This document shows positions 41,706-50,899 of a DNA stretch of 64,000 bases, piece by piece. The stretch spans positions 1 to 64,000 of the forward strand of contig NZ_FMAO01000008.1 of assembly GCF_900094835.1 (NCBI RefSeq). Reading direction: 5' to 3'. The notes beneath the pieces were generated by a model. The model was not told the origin of the DNA, did not search any database, and worked only from the letters and a program-made list of their open reading frames with translations. The stretch comes from Weissella bombi. GTDB lineage: Bacteria > Bacillota > Bacilli > Lactobacillales > Lactobacillaceae. A program made the translations under genes and the position numbers. Numbering within the stretch: position 1 is the stretch's first letter; the number at the start of each line of letters is the position of its first letter.

Positions 41706-43511
41706 CTAGATGAATTGTTCAGAAAGTTCTAGGAATTCATCGATATCTTTTTTAATTAAATCGGCACCTGCTTGCCAGAAATCAGGTTTTGTCAAATCAA
41801 CACCTAAGTGCTTTTGTGCTAATTCTTCAGTTGTCATGTTGGCAGTATCACGTAGCAAAGCGATGTAAGCTTCTTCAAAATTCTCTTGTGTTTGGGCCCA
41901 GGCATAGATACCTTGGCTAAATAGGTAACCGAACGTGTAAGGGAAGTTGTAGAAAGGTACATCATTGATGTAGAAATGAAGCTTTGATGCCCAGAAGTGG
42001 GGATGTAATTCATCTAAAATACCACCAAAGGCTTGTTCTTGGGCCGCTGACATTAACTCATTTAATCGGTTAGCAGGGACAAATCCTTGTTGACGTTCTT
42101 CGTAAAAACTCTTTTCAAAGAGGAAACGTGCACGAATGTTCAAGAACATAGCGATTGGGTTAGCCATCTTGGCATCGAGTAAAACAACTTTTTCAGCATC
42201 GGACTTAGCAGCTTGAACATTGGCATCAGCAATTAGCATTTCAGCAAATGTTGATGCCGTTTCAGCAACGTTCATGGCATAATCATCACGCCAAACGGGT
42301 AGATCAGTTAGGACTGATGTATGGAAACCATGACCAATTTCATGAGCAATCGTTGCCGAGTCGTTAACTGATCCCGTAAACGTCGTAATAATACGTGATT
42401 CATGAATGTCAGGAACACTTTCCATCCAAGCACCAGGTGTTTTACCTGTGCGATTTTCGGCTTCAATCCACTGATTTTCAAAAGCATGTTGTGCAAAGGC
42501 AGCCATTTTAGGTGAATATTTACCAAAGTTCTTAATGATGAAAGCAGCTGCTTCATCATAAGTTAATGTCGATGGTGTGTAGTCACCAAGTTTTGTGATT
42601 GGTGCTGATTGATCTTGCCAGCCAATTTTTGTTAAGCCTAGTAGTTGCGCCTTACGTTCAAAGTAAGGTTTGAACATCTCCTTATTGTCGTCGACAACTT
42701 GCCACATCATATTGAGTGTTTCACGTGATAGGTGATTTAATTCTAGCGGCTCTTCTAAAAAGTCTTTGTAGCCGTGTGCGGCTTGTTCAGTTAAACGAGC
42801 ACCTGCCAAATGATTTAGGGTATCAGCGGCTAGATTTTCAGCATTACCCCACATTTTTTCATATTGGCGCATGATTTCGGCGCGAATTGTGTTATCAGGA
42901 TAGTCATCGATACGGTTAAGAGCTTGACCGGCTGATAAGGTTTGTTGCTCACCATTTTCGTCAGTGTAGGTCATTGTTAAACCAGCACTAATGGTGTCAT
43001 AGTGTTCAGACCAGGCATCTAATCCATCTAAACGTAATGTGTTCAATAGCTGTTCAGTTTGGTCGTCTAGTAAACGATTAGCTTGATGGCGTAATTCCTT
43101 TAAATGAAAGGCAACTGGTGTTACTGATGTTTCCGTTAATGCTTGTTCAAAATCAGCATCTGAAAAAGTTGTTAATAGTTTGGCAAAAGCATTTAATGGT
43201 GTTTGGTAAGCAACTGATAATTCAGATACCTTTGTTTGATAAGGACGGTATTCTGAATTTGTATAGTCAGCGGCTGATAGGGCATTTACGAAGAGTCCAG
43301 CCGTGCGTAAACCAGAAAAGATAGTTTGGTTATCTGCTACAAGTTGGGCAAATTTTTTAAAACCGGTATCGCTAGCTAAATCGTAATCGCTAATTGCCGT
43401 TTTTAAATCAGCAATTTGTTGTGCTAATAACTTTAATTTATTAGCAAATTCTGGTGAATGAATACCACCAGGATAAATGGTGTCTAAGTTCCAATTTAAT
43501 GAATAAGTCAT
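41706..43511 (-). CDS. pepF: Oligoendopeptidase F
   Basis: Cytoplasmic M3B zinc metallopeptidase that cleaves oligopeptides of roughly 7-17 residues, part of the peptide-utilisation set of lactic acid bacteria. It has 601 residues, family length. The zinc-binding HEIGH is at 390-394, with the third ligand glutamate region NVAETASTFAEML downstream. SD GGAGATG. It is monocistronic, bounded by a terminator. Confidence 0.95.
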   Translation of the reverse strand: MTYSLNWNLDTIYPGGIHSPEFANKLKLLAQQIADLKTAISDYDLASDTGFKKFAQLVADNQTIFSGLRTAGLFVNALSAADYTNSEYRPYQTKVSELSVAYQTPLNAFAKLLTTFSDADFEQALTETSVTPVAFHLKELRHQANRLLDDQTEQLLNTLRLDGLDAWSEHYDTISAGLTMTYTDENGEQQTLSAGQALNRIDDYPDNTIRAEIMRQYEKMWGNAENLAADTLNHLAGARLTEQAAHGYKDFLEEPLELNHLSRETLNMMWQVVDDNKEMFKPYFERKAQLLGLTKIGWQDQSAPITKLGDYTPSTLTYDEAAAFIIKNFGKYSPKMAAFAQHAFENQWIEAENRTGKTPGAWMESVPDIHESRIITTFTGSVNDSATIAHEIGHGFHTSVLTDLPVWRDDYAMNVAETASTFAEMLIADANVQAAKSDAEKVVLLDAKMANPIAMFLNIRARFLFEKSFYEERQQGFVPANRLNELMSAAQEQAFGGILDELHPHFWASKLHFYINDVPFYNFPYTFGYLFSQGIYAWAQTQENFEEAYIALLRDTANMTTEELAQKHLGVDLTKPDFWQAGADLIKKDIDEFLELSEQFI

Positions 43512-43620
43512 TTTTCATCTCCATCAATCTCATGTTTTTTTAATTAATTTGTTATTTATTCTATCATAACTTGCTAGTAGTACAAAAACAGGATGATATG
43601 AGTTGTTAGTAGATTAATCA

Positions 43621-43649
43621 TTGTGTTTGTGTTAATCTATGCTTACATT
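43621..43649 (+). promoter_or_regulatory. Candidate promoter of the ABC-F leader
   Basis: -35 TTGTGT (43621-43626), 17-bp spacer, -10 TACATT (43644-43649). A start near 43656 puts the leader's SD (43661) almost at the 5' end. Modest match. Confidence 0.4.
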
Positions 43650-43660
43650 AAATAGAAATC

Positions 43661-43684
43661 GAGGACCGTCCATTGAAGAACTAA
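43661..43684 (+). CDS. Three-codon upstream ORF of the ABC-F leader
   Basis: SD GAGGA (43661-43665) is followed at 7-base spacing by TTG AAG AAC TAA (43673-43684), which would encode Met-Lys-Asn. It sits inside the 5' arm of the downstream terminator, where a stalled ribosome would keep that arm from pairing. An overlapping 18-codon ORF from ATG 43639 has no SD and may lie upstream of the transcription start. Inferred, not proven. Confidence 0.45.
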   Translation, partial: EDRPLKN

Positions 43685-43773
43685 TACTATTTTGAAATTG
43701 CGATTATTGTTTACACTCTTAGGGTGTAGTGTGCATTTCAGGTAGTATTAGTTTAGATGGAAGGTCTTTTTTT
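43664..43773 (+). terminator. Long attenuator hairpin before the ABC-F gene
   Basis: The 5' arm pairs with the 3' arm in blocks: GACC/GGTC, TCCAT/ATGGA, AACTAATACTA/TAGTATTAGTT (11 bp perfect) and TGAAAT/ATTTCA. It closes around an inner ACAC/GTGT stem and is followed by seven T (43767-43773). It sits about 50 bp before the coding start. This is the arrangement of antibiotic-inducible attenuators known upstream of ABC-F resistance genes. Confidence 0.82.
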
Positions 43774-43821
43774 GTGCCCTTTTATCATGCTGATTACCTG
43801 AATTTAAAATGAGGTGATAAT

Positions 43822-45318
43822 TTGGGTAATATTGAATTAAAGCAAGTAACGTTTGGTTTTGATAATCAAGCACAACTTTTGTTTAATAAAGCTAATTTAA
43901 CGATTGATACATCATGGAAGCTAGGTTTAATTGGACGCAACGGTCGTGGTAAAACGACATTGCTTAATTTACTACAGGGTGTATATCCATACCAAGGAAC
44001 GATTACACATGATGTTAGTTTTAATTATTTTCCACAGCAGATTAGTGATGATGAACAATTAACTTACGATGTATTGTCTGAAGTAACAACTGTTGAAATT
44101 TGGCAAATTGAAAAAGAATTACAGTTAATGCAAACGGATGATGCCATTTTATGGCGACCATTTGTTAGTTTATCTGGTGGTGAAAAGACTAAAGTTTTGT
44201 TGGCATTATTGTTTAGTGACCACAATCATTTTCCGTTGATTGATGAACCAACTAATCATTTAGATCAACAATCAAGAAAACATATTGCGCAGTATTTGAA
44301 GGATAAGAAACAAGGTTTCATTTTAGTTAGCCATGATCGGTCGTTTGTTAATGAAGTTGTGGATCATGTGATTGCAATTGAAAAACGGCAATTGATGGTA
44401 TACCAAGGAAATTTTGCGACCTATGAAGAACAAAAAGGCCGTCGTGATCAATATGAATTAGATCAAAATAAAAAATTAAAAACAGAAATCGGACGGTTGA
44501 AACAGACGGCTAGTGAAAAAGCGGAATGGTCACGTGGGCGTGAAAAAGAAAAATTTGGTAATCGCCATGTTGCAGGAAGTGGGGCTATTTTTGACCGCGG
44601 TGCGATTGGTGCACGTGCTGCACGAACCATGAAACGCTCTAAAACATTAGTACGGCATATGGAAGATAAAGTTGCCGATAAGGAGCAGTTACTCAAAGAA
44701 ATAGAGACAGTCGATATGTTAACTATGAACTATCAGTCCAGTTATCATAAAGTGCTATTAGAGGTTAAAAATTTACAATTAGCGTACGAACAACCATTAT
44801 TTGAACCGGTTTCGTTCCAGCTAACAAAGAGAGAGCGTGTTGCGATTCAGGGTGCTAATGGATCGGGAAAATCGTCGATTATTCATTATTTATTAGGAAT
44901 GTTTACTGGTCAGGCTGATGGGGAAGTGGACATGCCAAGCAATATACGTATTAGTTATGTGCGCCAAAATTATGAAAATAATGTTGGTACTTTGCAAGAA
45001 TTCGCAAATGAACATCACTTATCATACGAAACATTGCTGAATAATCTACATAAGTTAGGTGTAGAACGGTGTGTATTTAATACACGTATTGAAGATATGA
45101 GTATGGGTCAGCGAAAACGTGTGGAATTAGCAAAATCGTTAGCAACACCAGCAGAGTTATTTATTTGGGATGAACCATTAAATTATTTGGATGTTTTTAA
45201 TCGCGAACAATTAGAACAAGTTATTCAACTAGTGCAACCGACTATGTTGCTAGTTGAACACGATGAAACATTTTTGGATAATGTTGCAACACAGATAATT
45301 AGACTACAACATCATTAA
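43822..45318 (+). CDS. ABC-F ATPase, Lsa/Vga-like ribosomal protection protein
   Basis: 498 residues with two ABC domains and no membrane part. Walker A1 GRNGRGKT (38-45), signature LSGGE (116-120), interdomain linker about 200-290 rich in charged residues, Walker A2 GANGSGKS (343-350). Length and opening (IELKQVTFGFDNQ...LF) resemble Lsa-type proteins that eject lincosamides, pleuromutilins and streptogramin A from the ribosome; the drug spectrum here is inferred. It starts at TTG 43822 behind GAGGTG. Its own attenuated leader supports an induced-resistance role. Confidence 0.86.
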   Translation: MGNIELKQVTFGFDNQAQLLFNKANLTIDTSWKLGLIGRNGRGKTTLLNLLQGVYPYQGTITHDVSFNYFPQQISDDEQLTYDVLSEVTTVEIWQIEKELQLMQTDDAILWRPFVSLSGGEKTKVLLALLFSDHNHFPLIDEPTNHLDQQSRKHIAQYLKDKKQGFILVSHDRSFVNEVVDHVIAIEKRQLMVYQGNFATYEEQKGRRDQYELDQNKKLKTEIGRLKQTASEKAEWSRGREKEKFGNRHVAGSGAIFDRGAIGARAARTMKRSKTLVRHMEDKVADKEQLLKEIETVDMLTMNYQSSYHKVLLEVKNLQLAYEQPLFEPVSFQLTKRERVAIQGANGSGKSSIIHYLLGMFTGQADGEVDMPSNIRISYVRQNYENNVGTLQEFANEHHLSYETLLNNLHKLGVERCVFNTRIEDMSMGQRKRVELAKSLATPAELFIWDEPLNYLDVFNREQLEQVIQLVQPTMLLVEHDETFLDNVATQIIRLQHH

Positions 45319-45366
45319 AGATCGGTTATGAAATTTAGATTGATAAATAAAGTAGTGAATCCCTTG

Positions 45367-45375
45367 TGCTATAAT
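45367..45375 (+). promoter_or_regulatory. Extended -10 promoter of the hydrolase gene
   Basis: TGCTATAAT (45367-45375), an extended -10 with perfect TATAAT; no good -35 at standard spacing. 42 bp before the start codon. Confidence 0.6.
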
Positions 45376-45416
45376 ATCTTGAGTAAGTTTTATAGGGACG
45401 AGATAAGGATTTAGAG

Positions 45417-46382
45417 ATGGTAAAACAACATAAAAAATGGTCAACAAAACGCAAAGTATGGACGGCGGTCGCCACATTGGTTGTCGTAGTTGGCGCAGCT
45501 ATACTTGGTGCAGGAGGCTATTTCTTCCATGTTGCCGAAGTGAGAGCTAAAAAAGATTTTGTGGGTAGCGGTTTAGTTAGCAAGAAAAATCCGTTGTATG
45601 CCCAGCAAGAAAAATGGTTGGCTGCAGACACTAAAAAGTGGCAACTAAAGGCTGACGATGGTACTAAATTAGTAGGAAAATATTTACCTGCTGCGAAAAA
45701 AACGAATAAAACTGTGATTGTTATTCACGGTTTTGGTGTTGATCATAAAGCAATGGCGCCTTATGGTGAGATGTTCCATCGCTTTGGTTATAATGTTTTG
45801 ATGCCAGATGATCGTGCATCTGGTAAATCTGAAGGTAAGTATATTGGTTTTGGTTATTTGGATGCCAAGGATTATCAAAAATGGATTAATCAGGTTCTTG
45901 CCAAAAACGGTAAGGATAGTGAAATTGTTGTAATGGGTGCATCAATGGGTGCTGCAACCACTATGATGCTATCTGGTATGAATCCGCCATCACAGGTAAA
46001 AGCTTATATTGAAGATTCAGGATACACATCAGTAGCAGATGAATTACATTACGAAGCAGGTAATATGTATGGGTTGCCTAAATGGTTAGCAAATGTGTTA
46101 ATTCCAGTTGTATCAGGCTACTCAAAGGTGTTAGCAGGATATAGTTATCATCAAGCAGATGCTGAAAAATTGTTAGCTAATAATAAACGACCAATGTTGT
46201 TTATTCATGGTGATAATGATAAATTTGTGCCAACTAAGTTTATGGAACCAGTTTATCAGGCAACAAACGGGCCTAAGGAAAAGTACCTTGTACCTGGCGC
46301 TGCGCATGTAGACTCATATCGAACTAATCCAGCTAAATATGAAAAAACAGTTCAAAACTTTTTACAAAAATATTTTAATTAA
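45417..46382 (+). CDS. Membrane-anchored alpha/beta hydrolase
   Basis: 321 residues with one N-terminal hydrophobic helix (about 16-37) after a basic start, so it is probably anchored with the catalytic domain outside. Alpha/beta-hydrolase fold: HGFGVDH for the oxyanion region (104-110), nucleophile S176 in GASMGA, acid D268 in HGDNDKF and H297 in AAHVDS. Similar family proteins are called serine aminopeptidase or YfhM-like hydrolases; substrate unknown. Confidence 0.87.
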   Translation: MVKQHKKWSTKRKVWTAVATLVVVVGAAILGAGGYFFHVAEVRAKKDFVGSGLVSKKNPLYAQQEKWLAADTKKWQLKADDGTKLVGKYLPAAKKTNKTVIVIHGFGVDHKAMAPYGEMFHRFGYNVLMPDDRASGKSEGKYIGFGYLDAKDYQKWINQVLAKNGKDSEIVVMGASMGAATTMMLSGMNPPSQVKAYIEDSGYTSVADELHYEAGNMYGLPKWLANVLIPVVSGYSKVLAGYSYHQADAEKLLANNKRPMLFIHGDNDKFVPTKFMEPVYQATNGPKEKYLVPGAAHVDSYRTNPAKYEKTVQNFLQKYFN

Positions 46383-46394
46383 AAGAGGAGCAAT

Positions 46395-47012
46395 ATGCCG
46401 GAACATTATTATACAGCTAATCCAACTACGGCCCATGATGAGCATACATGGACATTTGAGTTATTGGATCATGCTTTAACTTTTACAACTGATGCCGGGG
46501 TTTTTTCTAAAGGAACCGTTGATTATGGAACGCGTACTATGCTGAATGCTTTTAATCGCGACATTCCAGCCGGTAAAATTCTTGATTTAGGTGCGGGTTA
46601 CGGACCGGTTGCAATTAGTCTAGCTAAAGTATTGCCAGAACGTGAGTTTGTTGCTGCCGAAATTAATGCACGGGCTGCTGAATTGGTGCAGCGAAATGCA
46701 CAGCGCAACCATGTCGACCAACAAATTACGGTTGTACAATCTGATCGTTACGAAAATGTTGATGGCAAATTTGCAGCAATTCTAACAAATCCACCAGTAC
46801 GTGCTGGTAAGCAAATTGTTACGGACATGATTGCAGGTGCGATTAATCATTTGGTACTTGAAGGGACACTAACGGTTGTTTTGCAAAAGAAGCAAGGTGC
46901 ACCATCGGCTAAGAAACTAATGGCTGAATTATTTGGTAATGTGCAAACAATTGCTAAGGACAAAGGCTATTATATTTTGGAGAGTACGTATGTCGGGACA
47001 ACTAACAGCTGA
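46395..47012 (+). CDS. RsmC-like class I methyltransferase
   Basis: 205 residues. SAM-binding LDLGAGYGPV and the N2-guanine-type motif LTNPPVRAGK, as in RsmC (16S G1207) and its short Firmicute homologues, with the GVFSKGTVDYGTR segment before the fold. It lacks the N-terminal duplicated domain of E. coli RsmC, usual for this group. It overlaps tadA by 23 bases. Ribosomal RNA as substrate is inferred. Confidence 0.86.
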   Translation: MPEHYYTANPTTAHDEHTWTFELLDHALTFTTDAGVFSKGTVDYGTRTMLNAFNRDIPAGKILDLGAGYGPVAISLAKVLPEREFVAAEINARAAELVQRNAQRNHVDQQITVVQSDRYENVDGKFAAILTNPPVRAGKQIVTDMIAGAINHLVLEGTLTVVLQKKQGAPSAKKLMAELFGNVQTIAKDKGYYILESTYVGTTNS

Positions 47013-47520
47013 TCAAATCCATTATTTTATGGGTGAAGCCTTGCGTGAAGCACGTAAAGCAGCTTTAATTGGTGAAGTTCCAATTGGGGCAGTCGTCGTG
47101 CAGGATGGTCAGATTATCAGTCGAGCCTTTAACTTACGTGAACATTTGCAAGATGGCAGTCAGCATGCTGAGTATCAAGCGATTTTAGAAGCAAATCGTC
47201 TGCAACATTCTTGGCGTTTACCTGAGGCACAATTATTTGTAACATTGGAACCTTGTATTATGTGTGCGGGTTTAATTCAACAAACACGCATTACGGATGT
47301 TTATTATGGTGCCAATGATGCTAAGGGCGGTGGTGTGACTTCAATGTATGAGCTACTAACTGATGAACGACTAAACCATCAGGTAGCGGTCCATGCAGGT
47401 GTTCGTGCCCAAGAAGCCAGTGCACTCTTAAAAGCATTTTTTAAAGCTGTAAGAAAAAGAAAAAAGGCTGAGAAGAAAGCGCGGCAATTAGCTGAGAAAA
47501 ATACTGGTCAAATTTCTTAG
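46990..47520 (+). CDS. tadA: tRNA adenosine(34) deaminase
   Basis: Deaminates A34 to inosine in tRNA-Arg(ACG). It has 176 residues: zinc-site H59-A-E61 and PC89-x2-C92 in EPCIMCAG. The basic C-terminal tail (about 150-176) is longer than in E. coli. ATG 46990 has GGAGAG upstream. It is of special interest here because the window also encodes a tRNA-Thr with A34. The SRP RNA gene starts just downstream. Confidence 0.93.
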   Translation: MSGQLTADQIHYFMGEALREARKAALIGEVPIGAVVVQDGQIISRAFNLREHLQDGSQHAEYQAILEANRLQHSWRLPEAQLFVTLEPCIMCAGLIQQTRITDVYYGANDAKGGGVTSMYELLTDERLNHQVAVHAGVRAQEASALLKAFFKAVRKRKKAEKKARQLAEKNTGQIS

Positions 47521-47533
47521 TTCTTGCTATAAT
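47505..47533 (+). promoter_or_regulatory. Promoter of the SRP RNA
   Basis: -35 TGGTCA (47505-47510) inside the end of tadA, 17-bp spacer, perfect -10 TATAAT (47528-47533) with an upstream TG (extended -10). Confidence 0.75.
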
Positions 47534-47540
47534 ATATTTG

Positions 47541-47617
47541 GTGAGGCAAGTGTGCACTTCGAATTGTGTCAGGGTCGGAAGGCAGCAGCACTAAGGAGAC
47601 CGTATATTGTGCTTCAC
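47541..47617 (+). ncRNA. ffs: Signal recognition particle RNA (small, 4.5S type)
   Basis: About 77-nt hairpin RNA closed by GTGAGGCA (47541-47548) with TGCTTCAC (47610-47617). The universal Ffh-binding domain is present: GTCAGG...CGGAAGGCAGCAGC...AGGAGAC, with the GGAA tetraloop. It acts with Ffh in co-translational targeting to the membrane. Confidence 0.94.
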
Positions 47618-47635
47618 TTCTTAAGTAAATTAGCG

Positions 47636-47668
47636 GAGGTTAGAACAGATTGTTCTAGCCTCTTTTTT
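47636..47668 (+). terminator. Terminator after the SRP RNA
   Basis: 12-bp stem GAGGTTAGAACA / TGTTCTAGCCTC (one wobble) with six T. Confidence 0.93.
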
Positions 47669-47808
47669 GTTTATTATTGTCGTATAATTTCGGACTAGGT
47701 TTGTTTAAATGTTGGCTGTTCGTAAAACGCTTTTTCTGATATTATTGGTAATGATAGTTACACACATAAATCAGGAATAAAATACTGATAGAAAAGGGGT
47801 CACAAGTC

Positions 47809-49545
47809 ATGGCATATCAAGCTTTATATCGGACATGGCGTCCACAAAAATTTAGCGATATGATTGGTCAAGAAGTCGTGACCAAAACATTAAAAAATGC
47901 CATTATTACAGGGCAAATAACGCACGCTTATTTGTTTAATGGACCGCGCGGAACTGGTAAAACATCAGCAGCTAAAATTTTTGCGAAGGCAATTAATTGT
48001 TTACATCCAGTTGATGGTGAACCTGATGGGACTTGTGAAATTTGTCAGGCAGCTGATGCAGGTACACTAGGGGACGTGATCGAATTAGATGCGGCATCTA
48101 ATAACGGGGTCGATGAAATCCGTGAAATTAGAGAAGACGTTACTTATGCACCAACGCAGGCTAAGTATAAAGTATATATTATTGACGAGGTGCATATGTT
48201 ATCAACGGGAGCATTTAATGCCCTATTGAAAACATTAGAAGAACCACCTGCCAATGTTATTTTTATTTTGGCCACAACTGAACCACAAAAAATCCCGGCT
48301 ACTATTATTTCACGTACACAACGATTTGATTTTAAACGTATCAATGCGCAGGCCGCGTATGAACGGATGGTTTATATTTTGAATGAGCGTGGTAATACGT
48401 ACGATGAAGCAGCGTTACGTGTGATTGCGAATGCTGCTGATGGTGGAATGCGTGATGCTTTGAGTATTCTTGATCAGGCGCTATCTTTTGGGGATGGGCA
48501 TGTAACATTAGAAAATGCCTTGTTGGTAACGGGATCTGTTACACAAACCTTATTGGGACAATACGTACAAGCAGTGGTACAACAAGACACTAAAGCTGCT
48601 TTGGCAAAGCTATCTGAGGTATTGGATGCTGGTAAGGATGCTAATCGTTTCGTTGAAGATTTGATTAGTTATGCGCGTGATTTATTGCTTTACACGGAAG
48701 CACCAGAGTTAGTAACGCTAGTACCTGATGAAACGTTCATGCAGTTAGCAAAAGGACAGGCAGCACCAGTTTGGTATAATATGATCGATCAATTAAATGA
48801 AACGCAACAGCAGTTACGTTATACGAATCGACCAGCTATTTATTTAGAGGTATTGACGGTAAAACTTAGTCAACCAGTTATGCCTGCTACAAATAACGTA
48901 CCAACTGCATCAGCGCCTAAGGAACAGACGCAACCACAGACAGCACCTGTACAAACAGTTTCCCTAACATCAACTGCGGCGCAATCAGATGAACCAGTTG
49001 CTGAAACAAAAACGGTAGCACCGCATAAACAGGTGCCTACTGTGCATGTTAGTGAAGATCAAACGGCTGTGTTTAAAGTGCTGGCCGAAGCAACACGTGG
49101 GGATCTTAATCGCATAACAGCTGTCTGGTCAGATATGGTAAACATGTTGCCTGTTTCTGAGCAGGCAATGTTAAATGTTTCTAGACCGGTAGCTGCATCA
49201 GCTAATGGCTTGGTGGTTGCCTTTAATTTTGATATTATTCGGCACAATGCGATGCAAAAGAATGACCTCTTGCAAACAATGGTGACCCAAATTCGTGAAT
49301 TAACGCAAGCCGCTAATGAACGTCAGTTGGTTTTCATCACGAGTGATGATTGGCAACAATTACGTGCTAAATATGTTGCGCAATTAACTAAGCAACACAC
49401 CCAAGCACCAGCATCGGATGAAGCAACTGCACAACAGATGCCAGTAGAACCAGCGGTGGATCAACCAGTAGAACAAGAAGATAGTTTAGTAACAGAAGCA
49501 AAAAACATCTTTGATGAAGATCTTGTCGAAGAAATTGATGATTAA
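47809..49545 (+). CDS. dnaX: DNA polymerase III subunits gamma/tau
   Basis: Clamp-loader ATPase of the replisome, 578 residues. Walker A GPRGTGKT (45-52), Walker B DEVH (126-129), and zinc ligands C64, C76, C79, with aspartate D73 near the position of the missing second cysteine. A Gln/Thr/Pro-rich linker (about 365-425) leads to the tau C-terminal domain. I see no slippery A-run for a programmed frameshift, so only tau is expected. SD AAAAGGGG. Confidence 0.95.
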   Translation: MAYQALYRTWRPQKFSDMIGQEVVTKTLKNAIITGQITHAYLFNGPRGTGKTSAAKIFAKAINCLHPVDGEPDGTCEICQAADAGTLGDVIELDAASNNGVDEIREIREDVTYAPTQAKYKVYIIDEVHMLSTGAFNALLKTLEEPPANVIFILATTEPQKIPATIISRTQRFDFKRINAQAAYERMVYILNERGNTYDEAALRVIANAADGGMRDALSILDQALSFGDGHVTLENALLVTGSVTQTLLGQYVQAVVQQDTKAALAKLSEVLDAGKDANRFVEDLISYARDLLLYTEAPELVTLVPDETFMQLAKGQAAPVWYNMIDQLNETQQQLRYTNRPAIYLEVLTVKLSQPVMPATNNVPTASAPKEQTQPQTAPVQTVSLTSTAAQSDEPVAETKTVAPHKQVPTVHVSEDQTAVFKVLAEATRGDLNRITAVWSDMVNMLPVSEQAMLNVSRPVAASANGLVVAFNFDIIRHNAMQKNDLLQTMVTQIRELTQAANERQLVFITSDDWQQLRAKYVAQLTKQHTQAPASDEATAQQMPVEPAVDQPVEQEDSLVTEAKNIFDEDLVEEIDD

Positions 49546-49568
49546 TTAAAAGAAATGAGGAATGAATA

Positions 49569-49877
49569 ATGTTCGGTGGACAAAATATGCAACAAATGAT
49601 GAAGCAAGCAAAGAAGATGCAAAAGCAAATGGAAGATGAGCAAGCTGCCATCTCTAAGACTGACTATGTGGGTCATGCACCATCTGATTTAGTTTTAGCA
49701 ACGTTTAATGGTGATCGTGAATTGAAAGATTTGCAAATCAAGGCAGACATCGTTGATCCTGAAGATGTTGATGGCTTGGCAGATATGGTCCTAGTTGCAG
49801 TTAACGATGGTTTGAAGCAAATCGAACAAGACCAACAAAAGCGTTTGGGTCAATTTGCACCTAAGGGTATGTTCTAA
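49569..49877 (+). CDS. YbaB/EbfC-family nucleoid-associated protein
   Basis: 102-residue DNA-binding protein, dimeric in the family. It begins with a Met/Gln/Lys-rich helix (QNMQQMMKQAKKMQKQME), then a small beta domain and an acidic end. dnaX-ybaB-recR is a classic conserved trio. Confidence 0.95.
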   Translation: MFGGQNMQQMMKQAKKMQKQMEDEQAAISKTDYVGHAPSDLVLATFNGDRELKDLQIKADIVDPEDVDGLADMVLVAVNDGLKQIEQDQQKRLGQFAPKGMF

Positions 49878-49903
49878 CATATCAATAGAAAGAAGGCAGT
49901 TGT

Positions 49904-50503
49904 ATGCAGTATCCAGAGCCAATTGCAAAGTTAATTGATAGTTATACAAAATTACCTGGTATTGGCATAAAGACGGCAACACGTTTGGCGTTTTATACAA
50001 TTGATATGCCTGAAGAAGATGTGACAAGTTTTGCGCAGTCTCTGATTTCAGCAAAACGTGATTTACATTTTTGCTCAATCTGCGGTAATTTAACAGAAAC
50101 TGATCCTTGTGTAATTTGTTCAGACAATAGTCGTGATCAGAGTACGGTTTTAGTTGTTGCCGAAGTAAAAGATTTAATGGCAATCGAAAATACGGGCGAG
50201 TACAAAGCGTTGTACCATGTGTTACATGGTGTTTTGTCACCACTTGAAGGTAAAGGACCTGATGATATTAATATCGAATCATTGGTCAATCGTTTGCAAA
50301 AGGATGATACGATTCAAGAGGTTATCGTTGCAACTAATGCTAATGCTGAGGGTGAAGCGACAGCGATGTACTTATCAAGGTTGTTAAAGCCAGCTGGATT
50401 AAAGGTATCACGATTGGCAACAGGGTTGTCAGTTGGTAGTGATATTGATTATGCCGATCAAATTACGTTAATTAAGGCAGTTGAGGGGAGGACGCAGTTG
50501 TAA
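49904..50503 (+). CDS. recR: Recombination protein RecR
   Basis: Clamp-forming DNA-binding mediator that helps RecA load at gaps. It has 199 residues: a helix-hairpin-helix ([14 protein letters not shown]), a zinc finger with all four cysteines ([16 protein letters not shown]), and a Toprim domain ([12 protein letters not shown]). It overlaps the next gene by one base. Confidence 0.96.
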   Translation: MQYPEPIAKLIDSYTKLPGIGIKTATRLAFYTIDMPEEDVTSFAQSLISAKRDLHFCSICGNLTETDPCVICSDNSRDQSTVLVVAEVKDLMAIENTGEYKALYHVLHGVLSPLEGKGPDDINIESLVNRLQKDDTIQEVIVATNANAEGEATAMYLSRLLKPAGLKVSRLATGLSVGSDIDYADQITLIKAVEGRTQL

Positions 50504-50766
50504 TGTTTAAGTTACGCAGTAAACGTCCAAAATTTGACGCAAAAGCCTATGATGAACGGTTGAACCAGGCGATTGAACGGGCAAAGTATGACTATGAAAA
50601 AGCACGCATATCTGAGGATGCCATGTTCGAAAGTAATATTGCACCAAATATGATTAAGGCAGAAACAGCTCGTGCCAAGCAGAAATATTTCTTTCTTTTA
50701 CGAGCTGCTCGTGAACGTGGTATGAAGGGACATTGGTCCACAGCTTTTGTTCATCCTGAGAAATAA
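50503..50766 (+). CDS. YaaL-family protein (DUF2508)
   Basis: 87-residue helical, highly charged protein of unknown function, matching the YaaL family found after recR in Bacilli. It starts within the recR stop (TAATG). Nothing catalytic is visible. Confidence 0.85.
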   Translation: MFKLRSKRPKFDAKAYDERLNQAIERAKYDYEKARISEDAMFESNIAPNMIKAETARAKQKYFFLLRAARERGMKGHWSTAFVHPEK

Positions 50767-50814
50767 AATGTAATGAATTTTATATAAATAACGAGATTTA
50801 TTGTTGTTTATCTT

Positions 50815-50856
50815 AAAAAAGAGGCCGAAGCTATTTTGTATCGACCTCTTTTTTAG
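50815..50856 (+). terminator. Terminator after yaaL
   Basis: Stem AAAAAAGAGGCCGA / TCGACCTCTTTTTT with one mismatch; A-run before and T-run after. Confidence 0.9.
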
Positions 50857-50864
50857 GTTATAAT
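50836..50864 (+). promoter_or_regulatory. Promoter of the tmk cluster
   Basis: -35 TTGTAT (50836-50841), 17-bp spacer, perfect -10 TATAAT (50859-50864). The -35 lies inside the preceding terminator hairpin. Confidence 0.75.
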
Positions 50865-50899
50865 TAAAAATAATCAATGATTAGAAAGCGGTGAAATAC

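Noticed and set aside
43639-43695. 18-codon leader ORF (MLTLNRNRGPSIEELILF) before the ABC-F gene
   Set aside because: It has no Shine-Dalgarno sequence and probably lies partly upstream of the transcription start; the three-codon TTG ORF with GAGGA is a better leader candidate.
47809-49545. Programmed frameshift in dnaX producing gamma
   Set aside because: No A6-7G-type slippery run with a downstream hairpin was seen around the end of the ATPase part.
49791-50243. 150-codon frame antisense to ybaB/recR
   Set aside because: Low-complexity Leu/Tyr/Gln content and full overlap with conserved recR; a shadow frame.
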